Positions 35,840 through 44,588 of a stretch of DNA of 64,000 bases are shown here, one piece after another. Under the pieces are notes generated by a model. It did not search any database. It had not been told where the DNA came from and worked only from the letters and a program-made list of their open reading frames with translations. Positions within the stretch are counted from its first letter, which is position 1, and every line of letters begins with the position of its first letter. This stretch comes from an uncultured Acidobacteriia bacterium (GTDB taxonomy: Bacteria > Acidobacteriota > Terriglobia > Bryobacterales > Bryobacteraceae), in NCBI GenBank assembly GCA_903923395.1, contig CAIXXM010000107.1, positions 1 through 64,000 on the forward strand, written 5' to 3'. The translations under genes were made by a program, and so were the position numbers.

Positions 35840-37969
35840 TTACCTTTTCTCGGGTGCGGTGTTGCGGCTCAAATCGAGCAGCAGTTTTTGGGCCGGTTTG
35901 AAATTCGGGGCGGCTTCGAGTGCGGAAATCGCTTCCTCTGTAGCTTTGTCATTCTGGCCTGCTGCCTGGAAGGCCCTGGCAAGATTGAAGTGGCTGCCCG
36001 CCTGGTCGATCGGGTTCAGAGCGAGAATCACCTGATATTCGCGAACTGCCTCTTTGGGATGCTGGCCGGCCATGTAGAGCACGCCCAGGCGTTCATGCAG
36101 ATTCTGGTCGAGCGGAGTGACGAAATTGAGGCGTTCCAGTTGCCTGGTGGCTTCTTCTTTCAGGCCTGCTTCGGCCAGAAGTTCTGCGTACTGCTTCACG
36201 GGCTCAGGATCATGACCGCCCTTTTTGGCGTAGATCGAATATTCCTTGCGGGCGCAGTCTTTGTCACCCTTCTTCAGACAGAGACGGGCAGTAAGTTCGT
36301 AAGCGTTGCCGGCTTCCACATAGTCGGGATACATGGCTTCGAGAGCGCGTGTCTTCTCGATCAGCTCATCGGGATTCGCGGCCTTGTCCGCGGCAGAGTT
36401 GAGTTCCTTGATCTGTTTTGTCCAGGACTCAAAGTTCTTGACCGGCGCGGCGGTTTCTTTTTCGATGTAAGCCAGGAAATCTTTGTCGAACTGTTCGGGT
36501 GAAATGCCCAGCTGACTCTTCACAACATCCACGGTGGGCTTGTTTTTCGCGAACTCATGCAGCATGTCCAGAATCTTGGTTTCCCCCCAGCGCTCTGAGA
36601 TGTAATCACAGATCTTGCCGCCCTGGTAGTAACTGACTACAACCTGTGCCGGATAAGTGGGGTGGACGAAGCCGCGGTCGATATCTGCGATTGGCAGTAA
36701 CTTCTTATCCCGGATGGCGATGATGACATCGGGCGTGACGCGGTCGCCCCAATCTGGCGATGCCTGGGTTTCTTCGTGCACCGCAATGCCTTCGGTAAAC
36801 CAGCGGGGAATGCGGTAATTGGTCATCGCCAGGGTATACACGTGGCTCATTTCATGCCACAGCGTGCTGGCCCAGTGGAACTCGCCGGGCTTGCGGCCGG
36901 AGGGGGAATCCATGGCGATCACGTCATTGAAAGTGACGCCGAGGATACCGAGGCCGGGCATGCCCATGGTCCGGACGGCGAAGTCATCGTGGTTGGGATA
37001 GACCTCCACCTGGATGGGGCGTCCCAGATGATACTGATACTTTTTCTCGTAAGTGGCGATTGCCCTGAGCATCTCGCCTTCGAAGTAGGGGCGCAGTGCC
37101 TCTGCTTCGCGCTTATCGATCTTCAGGATAGTCTTGGGCGTGGTGTAAGTGACAAACCGGTCATAAGTATCCATGAGCCGGAGGCTGTTCACGGTTGGAT
37201 TGTCCCGGTAGTGCTGTTCGTAAGCGAGTTCGAGTTCCTTGCGGGCTTCTTCTTCGCGGCCGAGACGCATCAGATTGATACCCAACTGGGAGTGCGCGGA
37301 GTAAAGATCAGGCTTGGCTGCAACGGCCTTGCGGTAATAGGCGATGCTCTCCTCATACCGGCGGTTGATGTCAAAGAAATGAGCGATGGTGGCAAAGGCT
37401 TTGCCATCCGCGCCGATCTTTGTCAGCCATTCCGCGGCGGGCTTGTCTTCCAGCAGTTCCACCGCGGCGTGGATCGCCAGCGCCTGCTTGGCATCTGGAT
37501 TAACCGCGAGGGCGCTGTCGGCCGCGGTCAGGGCCTTGGGATTGTTGTTGTCTTCGAGGGCAATATAGGCGAGAAGTTCGTACGCCTCATACAGCTTGGG
37601 GTCCGTTTCGAGCGCCTTCTGCAGATTCTCCGTCGCTTTGCCTTCATAGCGGCCGGAGAGGATGCGGGCGATGCCGAGATTGGCGCGGGCGTTCGAGGGA
37701 TCGATCTCCAGCGCCTCCGCGTAAAGCTTAAAGGCCTCTTCCGGATTGAAACGTTCGGCGAACAGGTCGCCCCAGCGCACGCGGTAGAGAGGATTTTTGG
37801 GGTCCGCTGCCACCAGGGCTTTGAACGCCGTGTTGGCACCTTCGAAATCCTGCTGAGCCCAGAGTTGCTCGGCCTGACGGTACAGGTTATCGGCCGCGCG
37901 GTTCACGGGAGTTTGCGCGAACGCGGCACCGCAGACGAGAACGAAGACCAACAGGGCGCGGCGTTTCAC
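35840..37969 (-). CDS. Exported TPR protein with HEXXH metallopeptidase domain (peptidase MA-like)
   Basis: A 709-residue exported protein with a signal peptide (about 1-18). TPR-type helical repeats span roughly 20-260. A metallopeptidase domain contains LWHEMSHVYTL (HEXXH) and, about 20 residues on, WFTEGIAVHEE with the third zinc ligand Glu. More TPR repeats fill 530-700. This order fits the peptidase MA-like superfamily. Its GTG start overlaps the stop of the caspase-like gene (GTGA). It probably acts in the periplasm; substrate unknown. Confidence 0.87.
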   Translation of the reverse strand: MKRRALLVFVLVCGAAFAQTPVNRAADNLYRQAEQLWAQQDFEGANTAFKALVAADPKNPLYRVRWGDLFAERFNPEEAFKLYAEALEIDPSNARANLGIARILSGRYEGKATENLQKALETDPKLYEAYELLAYIALEDNNNPKALTAADSALAVNPDAKQALAIHAAVELLEDKPAAEWLTKIGADGKAFATIAHFFDINRRYEESIAYYRKAVAAKPDLYSAHSQLGINLMRLGREEEARKELELAYEQHYRDNPTVNSLRLMDTYDRFVTYTTPKTILKIDKREAEALRPYFEGEMLRAIATYEKKYQYHLGRPIQVEVYPNHDDFAVRTMGMPGLGILGVTFNDVIAMDSPSGRKPGEFHWASTLWHEMSHVYTLAMTNYRIPRWFTEGIAVHEETQASPDWGDRVTPDVIIAIRDKKLLPIADIDRGFVHPTYPAQVVVSYYQGGKICDYISERWGETKILDMLHEFAKNKPTVDVVKSQLGISPEQFDKDFLAYIEKETAAPVKNFESWTKQIKELNSAADKAANPDELIEKTRALEAMYPDYVEAGNAYELTARLCLKKGDKDCARKEYSIYAKKGGHDPEPVKQYAELLAEAGLKEEATRQLERLNFVTPLDQNLHERLGVLYMAGQHPKEAVREYQVILALNPIDQAGSHFNLARAFQAAGQNDKATEEAISALEAAPNFKPAQKLLLDLSRNTAPEKR

Positions 37970-38847
37970 TTGTCCAGCGCCTCCTGGATTTGTGCCAACT
38001 GGAGTAAAAGCGCGGTCAGTTGGGCTTTGTATTGGGCCGGTTCCAGCAATTCTTTCTGGAACTTGAGGGCATCTATCTGGTTTTCGAGCTGTTCCTTCTT
38101 TGCAACAAGCTCTTTCTTTGCCGGGTCTTTCACCTGCGCGGCGGCGGAACCGTAGCGCAGCAGCGTAAACGTCGCGGCTTTGGCGGGGTCCTCCAGGATG
38201 GCGTGTTCCGTGGCCAGGCGCTTGTTCTCTTCGTAGAACTTTTTGGTCTTGGTCTGCGCGTAATTAAAGGCCTCTGCGGCAGAGATGGCTTCATTCTTAT
38301 CCACGTCAGCAGCGTTATCACGCAAGGCTTCCACCCAGTAACGGGCGAAGACCGTGGCGTTCTTTTCCGTGCCAGACTTCGTCGCCGTGATGATAGTGCG
38401 GCCGTCTTTCTTCCACAGCGCTGTTGCGCCGCCGCTGGCGCTGGTCATGTTCACAATCAACTGGCGCGTGGCGGGGATCTTATTCAGCAGGGTGGCGAAT
38501 TCCGAAGCCGAGATATCGGGGCCGGGGATATTGAACTTATAGTCAAAGCCGTCGAAGGTGCCATGGCCAATCAACATCAGCACGAAGGTATCTGCAGGTT
38601 TGGCCTGGCCGGCGATGCGGCCAAGGACACCCTCAATTTTCGCCTTCGTGGCGTCAGCGCCTTTCAACGTATCGATCACGCGGTCCGCGGTGCCGCCGGC
38701 ACGCAGCATCTTGTCCGTATCGTTCGCCAGACCGGTGAAGCGCTGCTCGTAATCCGGCTCACCGCCCAGTCCGGCAACGGTGACAATGTACGTGGTCGAA
38801 AAGGCGGGGGCTGCACAGAGCAGCAGTGACAGAGCGAGTTTCTTCAT
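37966..38847 (-). CDS. Exported caspase-fold (peptidase C14-like) protein without catalytic Cys
   Basis: From the ATG at 38847 the product has 293 residues with a signal peptide (about 1-17). The open frame extends ten codons further, but ATG 38847 overlaps the upstream TGA (ATGA). The fold resembles caspase/metacaspase domains: an initial strand TYIVTVAGLGGEPDYEQRF, the catalytic-type His in LMLIGHGTFDGFDYKFNIPG, and the strand before the nucleophile, LIVNMTSASGGA. That last segment has Thr-Ser-Ala where active enzymes have a Cys. It may be an inactive, binding version. The C-terminus (225-290) is a coiled coil. The fold call is by pattern only. Confidence 0.65.
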   Translation of the reverse strand: MKKLALSLLLCAAPAFSTTYIVTVAGLGGEPDYEQRFTGLANDTDKMLRAGGTADRVIDTLKGADATKAKIEGVLGRIAGQAKPADTFVLMLIGHGTFDGFDYKFNIPGPDISASEFATLLNKIPATRQLIVNMTSASGGATALWKKDGRTIITATKSGTEKNATVFARYWVEALRDNAADVDKNEAISAAEAFNYAQTKTKKFYEENKRLATEHAILEDPAKAATFTLLRYGSAAAQVKDPAKKELVAKKEQLENQIDALKFQKELLEPAQYKAQLTALLLQLAQIQEALDK

Positions 38848-41096
38848 ACAACACCCCACTTCCGGCGCAGCAGCCATTCACTGCCCCGCAGCAACAGAGC
38901 AATCAGGAAGACCACAGGCATATCCCAGATATCCAGGTTCTCGTGTGCATTGATGCCCGCTTCCGAGATAGCGATTTCTTTCGTGAGGCTCCCGGCGTTG
39001 GAAGGCGTGTAATAAGTGCCGCCGGTATCGGCCGATAGCTTCTGCAGCAGTTCCTTGTTTTGCGAGGCCGAGAAGTTTTCCGCGACGCCGTCTTCGCGGC
39101 GGAAGGTGAGCGTGTCGCGGCCGAGATCAGCCTTTTCTTTTTTCGCGTTGAGTTCGATCACGTAGGCACCGGGCTTGTCGGCAGTGTAGTCCGTGGTGTA
39201 GACGCCAGGTTCAATCGGGTCTGGCGCAAGGGAGATGATTTCGCTCTGCCCATCGGGACGGACGACAGTACCTTCGACTTCCGCACCGGTCACCGGCATA
39301 TAAGTCTTGTCGCGGACATCCACACGCAGCGGGAGGTGGCCATCATCGGCAAGCACCTGCTGTTTGGTGGAAGTGAGCACGGTGCCGGGGGTTTCCGTCA
39401 CCAGCCAGCGGAGTAACTGATCCCAGAAGATGGAGTGGCTGCGGTCGGTGTGATCCTGCCACATCTTCCAGCGCCAGGTGCCTGCGGAAGCCAGCAGCGC
39501 CACGCGGCCGTGCCCGTATTTCTGGACTGCCAGCAGCGGAGAAGGCTTCTTGCCTTGCGGAACAATGTTCATCAACACCACAGCGCCGGGCTTCGGAGAA
39601 CCGACGGTCTGGTAGTTGGCGACCTTGGGCATGTTCTTCCAGCGGGCGATGTTCTTCTCGCGGTCTTCTTCAATGCGGGTGATAGCTTCTTCGCGGCCGG
39701 CGGCGGTAAGTTCAACAACGGCCTGTTCCCGGACCCAGGTCTTCTCATTGGCGGAGATCCGCACGGGCAGCATTTCGGCCATGGGGGATGAGGCATAACC
39801 GCCTTCGGTCAGCGAAGTGCGTCCGGCAAGAAAGAGGACGCCGCCGCCGCGCCGGTTGGCGAATTCGCGGATGAGGTCCTGCTGGGCGGGTGTGAAGTAA
39901 GTGGCTTCCACGCAGCCGATGATGAGCCCGTCATAAACGAAGAGGTCTTCGGACTTGGTGGGGAAGCCGTCTTCGAGTTCCCTTGGGCTGGAGATGCCCT
40001 GCCGGTACATCTTGTTCTGCGTGGTGCGGACCATGCTGACGAGATCGAGAGAAGTATCGTCTTCCAACGCGCGGCGGATGAACTTATATTCCCAGCGCGG
40101 CTCGCCTTCGATATACAGAATGCGGGGCTTCTTCGTGGCCACGTTGATCAGCCGGACCAACGTATTGTTCTTGACGTTTTCCTCTCCAGCGACGGGATCA
40201 ATGCCGATCTGCACGCTGTGCGGGCCAGCCTCACCGATATCAAAGAGCAGCGCTTCACTTTGTTCGGAGCTGTCGCCTTTGAGCGTGATTTCCTGAATGG
40301 CGAGCGGCTTGCCGTTTTCACGGGCGCTGAGCTTCACCTTCTGATTCGAGTAACCGTGCTGCTTGATGGCCACGCGGGCACTGACGCGGGAGTTAGGCAG
40401 CGCGCGGGCGGGAACGAAGGCTTCGACGATCTCGATATCTTTCGCGAAGTTCTCCGGACCGAAGCCGATGGTGTGCACCGGGACGCGGATCTGGCGGAGT
40501 TGTGAGATGGTTTCGCGGTCAATGCCGCCGGTGTTATCGCCGCCGTCAGAGAGCATGACGATGGCACCGAGGGGCATGGAGCCGGATTCCGCGGCAATGT
40601 GTTTCAGGCTGTCGCCGATGCGGGTGGCGTTGCCATCGGCATGCAGCGAAGCGGCATTCTCCACACGCACGGCATCCTTATCCATACCGTAGAGCCGGAC
40701 CTGAAAGCGTTCGCTCAAGCCGGGCATCAGCTTGTCCTTCAGTAGAGACTGCGCGGCGTCCAAACGGGCCATCTTGTCCTGATCTGTGAGGCCCATGCTC
40801 TTGGAGTGATCGAGCAAGACGGCTACGACATTTTGCTGGGGCCGCAGGCGGGCAACAGAAATGGCGGGGTGCCAGACCAAAAAGAGGACCAGGGCAACCA
40901 GGGCGGTTTGGGCGAGCCAGATGAAGAGGGATCGCGCGCGACTGACGAGCGAACCGTGGCGGGTCATCTGCCAGTAGAGTCCGGCGGCTGCGGCGAGCAG
41001 GAGGAGGGGAATCAGCCAGACAGGCCACGGCGAGAGGAGGACGAGCTTGCCCTTCGTGAAGACCGCCGGCGGATATTTGAACAAAAACTCGAACAT
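38844..41096 (-). CDS. VWA/glutamine-amidotransferase-like membrane protein, first gene of the MoxR cluster
   Basis: A 750-residue protein with two N-terminal transmembrane helices (about 25-43 and 57-76). A VWA domain follows with MIDAS motif VLLDHSKSMG near 92-101 and SDGGDNTGG. Ig-like segments come next, then a class I glutamine amidotransferase-like fold (DLFVYDGLIIGCVEATYFTPAQQ, GGGVLFLAGRTS). Beta-rich domains and a final helix with RRKW close the protein. It is the first gene of seven in the same direction with overlaps or gaps under 20 bases. The amidotransferase fold in such proteins is thought to be non-catalytic. Confidence 0.83.
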   Translation of the reverse strand: MFEFLFKYPPAVFTKGKLVLLSPWPVWLIPLLLLAAAAGLYWQMTRHGSLVSRARSLFIWLAQTALVALVLFLVWHPAISVARLRPQQNVVAVLLDHSKSMGLTDQDKMARLDAAQSLLKDKLMPGLSERFQVRLYGMDKDAVRVENAASLHADGNATRIGDSLKHIAAESGSMPLGAIVMLSDGGDNTGGIDRETISQLRQIRVPVHTIGFGPENFAKDIEIVEAFVPARALPNSRVSARVAIKQHGYSNQKVKLSARENGKPLAIQEITLKGDSSEQSEALLFDIGEAGPHSVQIGIDPVAGEENVKNNTLVRLINVATKKPRILYIEGEPRWEYKFIRRALEDDTSLDLVSMVRTTQNKMYRQGISSPRELEDGFPTKSEDLFVYDGLIIGCVEATYFTPAQQDLIREFANRRGGGVLFLAGRTSLTEGGYASSPMAEMLPVRISANEKTWVREQAVVELTAAGREEAITRIEEDREKNIARWKNMPKVANYQTVGSPKPGAVVLMNIVPQGKKPSPLLAVQKYGHGRVALLASAGTWRWKMWQDHTDRSHSIFWDQLLRWLVTETPGTVLTSTKQQVLADDGHLPLRVDVRDKTYMPVTGAEVEGTVVRPDGQSEIISLAPDPIEPGVYTTDYTADKPGAYVIELNAKKEKADLGRDTLTFRREDGVAENFSASQNKELLQKLSADTGGTYYTPSNAGSLTKEIAISEAGINAHENLDIWDMPVVFLIALLLRGSEWLLRRKWGVV

Positions 41097-41429
41097 TGGG
41101 CTCTGCCTAAAAAATCATTGACGCCGAATTCCTGAAATTGTACTCTTGCCCCGCGACTGAGAAGGGAGACTGCTGGAAACTACTGCCAGAACACCGTATA
41201 GCCGCCGGTATAGAACCCAGACGCAGCGGACAGGGTTCCCGGTTTCTGAGGACCAGGTTTTCGGGGCGGAGAGCATGGACACGCGGACGCGGCAGGTGTG
41301 TGGAATGGTACGGAGATGTGGATGCGACAGCGCATAGGTTCCATCCGTTTTGCCAACTATAACACTTCCGGGGGGAAGTGCATGTAGGGTCTTGTAAACG
41401 TGTGTGAGGGGCTGGGTAAACTCGATTCG
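41097..41429. other. Intergenic region between MoxR cluster and Mrr-type gene
   Basis: About 330 bases between divergent genes. I find no gene. It contains a candidate -10 for the leftward MoxR cluster (see 41137-41142), an AT-rich TATAAC at about 41358-41363, and a hairpin CACTTCC/GGAAGTG at 41363-41380 shortly before the nuclease gene. The nuclease start could be GTG 41400 instead of ATG 41430. Confidence 0.5.
41137..41142 (-). promoter_or_regulatory. Candidate -10 element for the MoxR/VWA cluster
   Basis: Read on the minus strand the bases are TACAAT, one mismatch from TATAAT, about 40 bases before the ATG of the first gene. No good -35 is visible at the proper distance, so this is a weak call. 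Confidence 0.3.
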
Positions 41430-42131
41430 ATGAGCGCACTGGCAGAACTTACGGTGGGGCAGCGTTACTCCAATACGGAGATTATGCAGGCGCTCGGGGT
41501 GGGGAATGCCGGGGGAATCCGGGCATGCAGGAGCGGGGACAGCATGCGGAGGATTGTTTTGATGACGACCTCCGGAAGGTTCCACAGTAGAAGTGAGAAT
41601 CCGTACAATGACCACCTGACCGCAGATGTGCTGACTTATACAGCGGCAGGGAAAGATGGCGAACAGGCCCTGAGCGGGGTGAATCAGCGGCTGGCCGAAC
41701 AGCGGGAACTGGGCTTTCCGATACACGGCTTCACTTTGGTTGCCAGCCGCCGGGATAAAAACGCCGGGGAATGCCGCTGGGAGTATCTGGGTCTGCTGGT
41801 TCACTGCGGGTTTCGCGACGTTTGCCTCACGCCGATGAGCGGGCATGGTGGGATTGACGTGTCGGCCCGGGCAGGGGAACGGCTTTGGATGTTTGAGAAT
41901 GCGCTGGTGCAGGTGCAAGCGAAGCGCTGGAGGCATTCAGTAGGCCGCCGTGAGGTGGCGGAATTGCGGGGCAGTCTGGAACCCTATGCACAAGGTGCCG
42001 TGATCACCACAGGGCATTTCACGCGGGCTGCGCTGAACGAAGCCGGGGCCGGGGGAAAGAAGCCGATTCTGCTGGTGGATGGTGTTCGTTTGGCGAAGAT
42101 CGTTCTGGATGAGGGTATTTCCGGGTACTAA
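41430..42131 (+). CDS. Mrr-type restriction endonuclease with SRA/YDG-like N-terminal domain (probable type IV)
   Basis: From ATG 41430 the protein has 233 residues. Residues 1-115 (TVGQRYSNTEIMQALGVGNAGGIR, LTYTAAGKDGEQ, NQRLAEQRELGFPIHGF) resemble the SRA-like domain of ScoMcrA-type enzymes that read modified DNA. Residues 125-233 are a PD-(D/E)XK Mrr domain: Asp143 in GHGGIDVSA, Gln163-Ala-Lys165 in VQVQAKRW, then VGRREVAELRGSL, GAVITTGHFTRAALNEA and PILLVDGVRLA. Together this suggests cleavage of foreign DNA that carries modified bases. No methyltransferase is adjacent, as expected for type IV. The N-terminal assignment is less certain than the nuclease. Confidence 0.8.
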   Translation: MSALAELTVGQRYSNTEIMQALGVGNAGGIRACRSGDSMRRIVLMTTSGRFHSRSENPYNDHLTADVLTYTAAGKDGEQALSGVNQRLAEQRELGFPIHGFTLVASRRDKNAGECRWEYLGLLVHCGFRDVCLTPMSGHGGIDVSARAGERLWMFENALVQVQAKRWRHSVGRREVAELRGSLEPYAQGAVITTGHFTRAALNEAGAGGKKPILLVDGVRLAKIVLDEGISGY

Positions 42132-42165
42132 CGAACAGGCCTTCGGACCGCCAGCACCGTCGCGC

Positions 42166-43881
42166 CTAAATCCGCGCGAACCGGATCACGAAATGCGCGC
42201 CTGCCTTGGCCGGTTCCAGCCAGAGATCTCCGCCGTGATCCAGGACGGTCTGCCGTGAGAGGGCCAGGCCGAGACCGAGACCCTGTTTACTCGAAGCGGC
42301 GAAGGGTTGGAACAGGCCGGCAGCGATATCGGCGGGGATGCCGGGGCCGTTATCGCGGACGTGCAGCAGCGCGGCTTCCGGCGTAAGCTCGGATTCGATC
42401 TCGATCTTCCCACCATTCGGCATGGCTTCGATCGCGTTGCCGATGAGGTTCTGCAAGACCCGCTCGATACGGGCGCGTTCGAGGGGGAGTTCCACTGTAT
42501 CGTCCACCCGTACAGTCACACTCACATCGTTCGTATCCGCCGCCGCAGTTTGGTTTTCCACCGCCGCATGGACGATTTCCACCAAGCGGCAGGATTCCGC
42601 GGGGTTGACGCGGCCGCGCGAGACATCCACCAGCTCCTGCAACATGTTCTGGATACTGCGTGAGGCGCGGTAGATATTGGTGGAGATGCGCGTCCTCTGG
42701 GCTTCATTGAGATCCCCATCCATGAGCATTTCCGCGCCACCGTAGATGGAGGCCAGGGGGTTCCGCAGATCATGCACGATGGAACTGCCGAGGCGGCTGA
42801 TGGTGGAGAGCCGCTCCTGCCGGATGAGTTCGCGCCGCGCCTGTTGAATGGATGCGCACATGGTGTTGAACGTATGCGCGAGGCGCCCCAGTTCATCATC
42901 GCCGCCTTCGGGCACGTGCGTTTCGTATTCCTGGCGGGCGATACGCGCCGCGGCAAGGTCCAGCTCCTGGATTGGCCGCAGGATTCGCCGGGCGAGCAGG
43001 AAGCTCATGGCTATGGCAAAGAGGATGACGATCGCCCAGACGGCGACCAATCTGGTCTGCAGCGTGGACAGGCTTTGCCGCACGGAGTCATTCGAGCGGG
43101 CGATGAGCAGCTGACCCAGGGAGTTTCCATCGATGGCAGGCAGTGCGGTGCCCAACACGGCGAACTCCCGGTTCTCTGCCGCCCGGACACGCAGCAGACT
43201 GCCTGAACCGCTGTAGCCTTTGCGCAATTCCTGGCCGACCTCCGGGGGCGTAGTGGCTGCCACCAATGCATTGCCGGCGTAGAACAGGAAGTCACTGCCG
43301 GTGCGGCTCTTGAGTTCGCGGGTGACTTCGCCGGTGACGGGAAAGCCGGCAACCAGGACATCGAGCAGGACGGGACCGGAGCCACCTTCCGTATAAACCG
43401 GCGTGATGACGATTTCATAGAGCTGGCCGCCATGGACGAAGAAGCCCGCGCTCTGTGCCGGGAACTTTGGGAGAGCCTCGCGGACGGCCTCGATTTCGCC
43501 GCCCCAGGAATCATTCCCTCCCAGAGAAGCGATGACGCTGCCGTGGGGATCGCAGACCAGAAACAGGGCGCTGGTGTTGGAGATGCGGGACCAGATTTCT
43601 CCGGCGGTGTCGCGGATGGTGGCTTTGTCACGGGTGCCGAAAGCGGCGCGGACATCCGGCATGCCGCTCAGCACCAAACTGACGGAGCGCAGGGTTTCCG
43701 TTCTGGATTGCCAGACGGCCTGATAGGCCTTGAAACCGGTCTCAATCTCGCTTTGCAGGTTCTGCGACAGCACCGTGAGGGTCTGCTGGTGCACGAACCA
43801 TCCGGTCAGTGCGAGCAGTCCAGTGATCGCGACCGAGGTGGAGAGCAGGATCTTCCACAAGAGCGAGAGTCGGCGGATCAT
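42166..43881 (-). CDS. Membrane sensor histidine kinase
   Basis: A 571-residue kinase. A transmembrane helix (about 10-30) is followed by a periplasmic double-Cache-like sensing domain (about 31-270), a second helix (about 278-298) and a HAMP linker. A HisKA domain then carries the phosphoacceptor His in GSSIVHDLRNPLASI, and the HATPase domain shows the N-box NLIGNAIEAM, DNGPGIP and GLGLALS. It is the last gene of a five-gene operon whose first two genes encode response regulators. The periplasmic copper protein and porin encoded between them suggest the ligand or process sensed, but this is inference. Confidence 0.93.
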   Translation of the reverse strand: MIRRLSLLWKILLSTSVAITGLLALTGWFVHQQTLTVLSQNLQSEIETGFKAYQAVWQSRTETLRSVSLVLSGMPDVRAAFGTRDKATIRDTAGEIWSRISNTSALFLVCDPHGSVIASLGGNDSWGGEIEAVREALPKFPAQSAGFFVHGGQLYEIVITPVYTEGGSGPVLLDVLVAGFPVTGEVTRELKSRTGSDFLFYAGNALVAATTPPEVGQELRKGYSGSGSLLRVRAAENREFAVLGTALPAIDGNSLGQLLIARSNDSVRQSLSTLQTRLVAVWAIVILFAIAMSFLLARRILRPIQELDLAAARIARQEYETHVPEGGDDELGRLAHTFNTMCASIQQARRELIRQERLSTISRLGSSIVHDLRNPLASIYGGAEMLMDGDLNEAQRTRISTNIYRASRSIQNMLQELVDVSRGRVNPAESCRLVEIVHAAVENQTAAADTNDVSVTVRVDDTVELPLERARIERVLQNLIGNAIEAMPNGGKIEIESELTPEAALLHVRDNGPGIPADIAAGLFQPFAASSKQGLGLGLALSRQTVLDHGGDLWLEPAKAGAHFVIRFARI

Positions 43882-44588
43882 TTTCTGGCACCCGGATAGT
43901 AATTCCTGTCGTCTGCTCCTTCGGGATATGGCTTGCCGAACTTATTCGTGTGGGAAACCGGAAGATAGCCGGCTTCAGAGACCGCAATGTTACCCAGAGT
44001 GGTGCCTTCGGCAGGAATGGTGACTTTGCGGGAGAGCCCTTGCAAGGCGGCCTCGGTGGCGCGCTCATGGAAGACCTTCATGGTGTAATCGCCAGGCGGA
44101 AGATCCATCTGCCACTGCCCGTCTTTCCCTGTGGTGGTGAAGTAAGGTGTTTCCAGAACCACGATCACCGCGCTCATGGAGGCATGAATGTTACAGAAGA
44201 CGCGGACAACGCCGGGTCGGGCGAACTTCACTGTCCGCTTGGTGCCCGGGGGATACAGACCAACGTCAAATACCTGGCCGGAGTAATTGGAAAAAGCGTT
44301 GTGGAAGATAGGATCGTCATTGGGGAAATCAATGAGCGTTCCGGCCTGTACGGCGAGCACATGCGGCAGAAAGAGCTTGTTCTTTTGCAGCATGCGGGCG
44401 TGCTTGGCGGCTGGAGGAGCGGCTGGAGGAATGGGTGCGCCATCCACGGGGACAAAGGCAATGACCACGCCCGAGGCATCCGCTCCTTTCCTGATGGCGG
44501 AATCCCGCAGGGTAACCTTGCCGGTCACCGTTGCCGCGTGGGCGCAAAGCGCCGCTGCACTAAAACAGATAAGCCAGCGAAAGGTCAT
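43878..44588 (-). CDS. Exported cupredoxin-like (type-I copper) protein
   Basis: A 236-residue periplasmic protein with a signal peptide (about 1-18). The cupredoxin core has His in DDPIFHNAFSN and Cys-x2-His-x2-Met in RVFCNIHASM, a complete mononuclear type-I copper ligand set. The Cys-x-x-His spacing resembles plastocyanin-like proteins often labelled methylamine utilisation. A carboxypeptidase-regulatory-like beta domain follows (GKDGQWQMDLPPGDYTMKV). It overlaps the porin gene upstream by 29 bases and the kinase gene by ATGA. Probably an electron carrier or copper-binding factor. Confidence 0.82.
   Translation of the reverse strand: MTFRWLICFSAAALCAHAATVTGKVTLRDSAIRKGADASGVVIAFVPVDGAPIPPAAPPAAKHARMLQKNKLFLPHVLAVQAGTLIDFPNDDPIFHNAFSNYSGQVFDVGLYPPGTKRTVKFARPGVVRVFCNIHASMSAVIVVLETPYFTTTGKDGQWQMDLPPGDYTMKVFHERATEAALQGLSRKVTIPAEGTTLGNIAVSEAGYLPVSHTNKFGKPYPEGADDRNYYPGARK

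Noticed and set aside
41115-41936. 273-codon minus-strand frame opposite the Mrr-type gene
   Set aside because: The composition is Pro/His-rich without family features, while the plus strand shows clear nuclease motifs.
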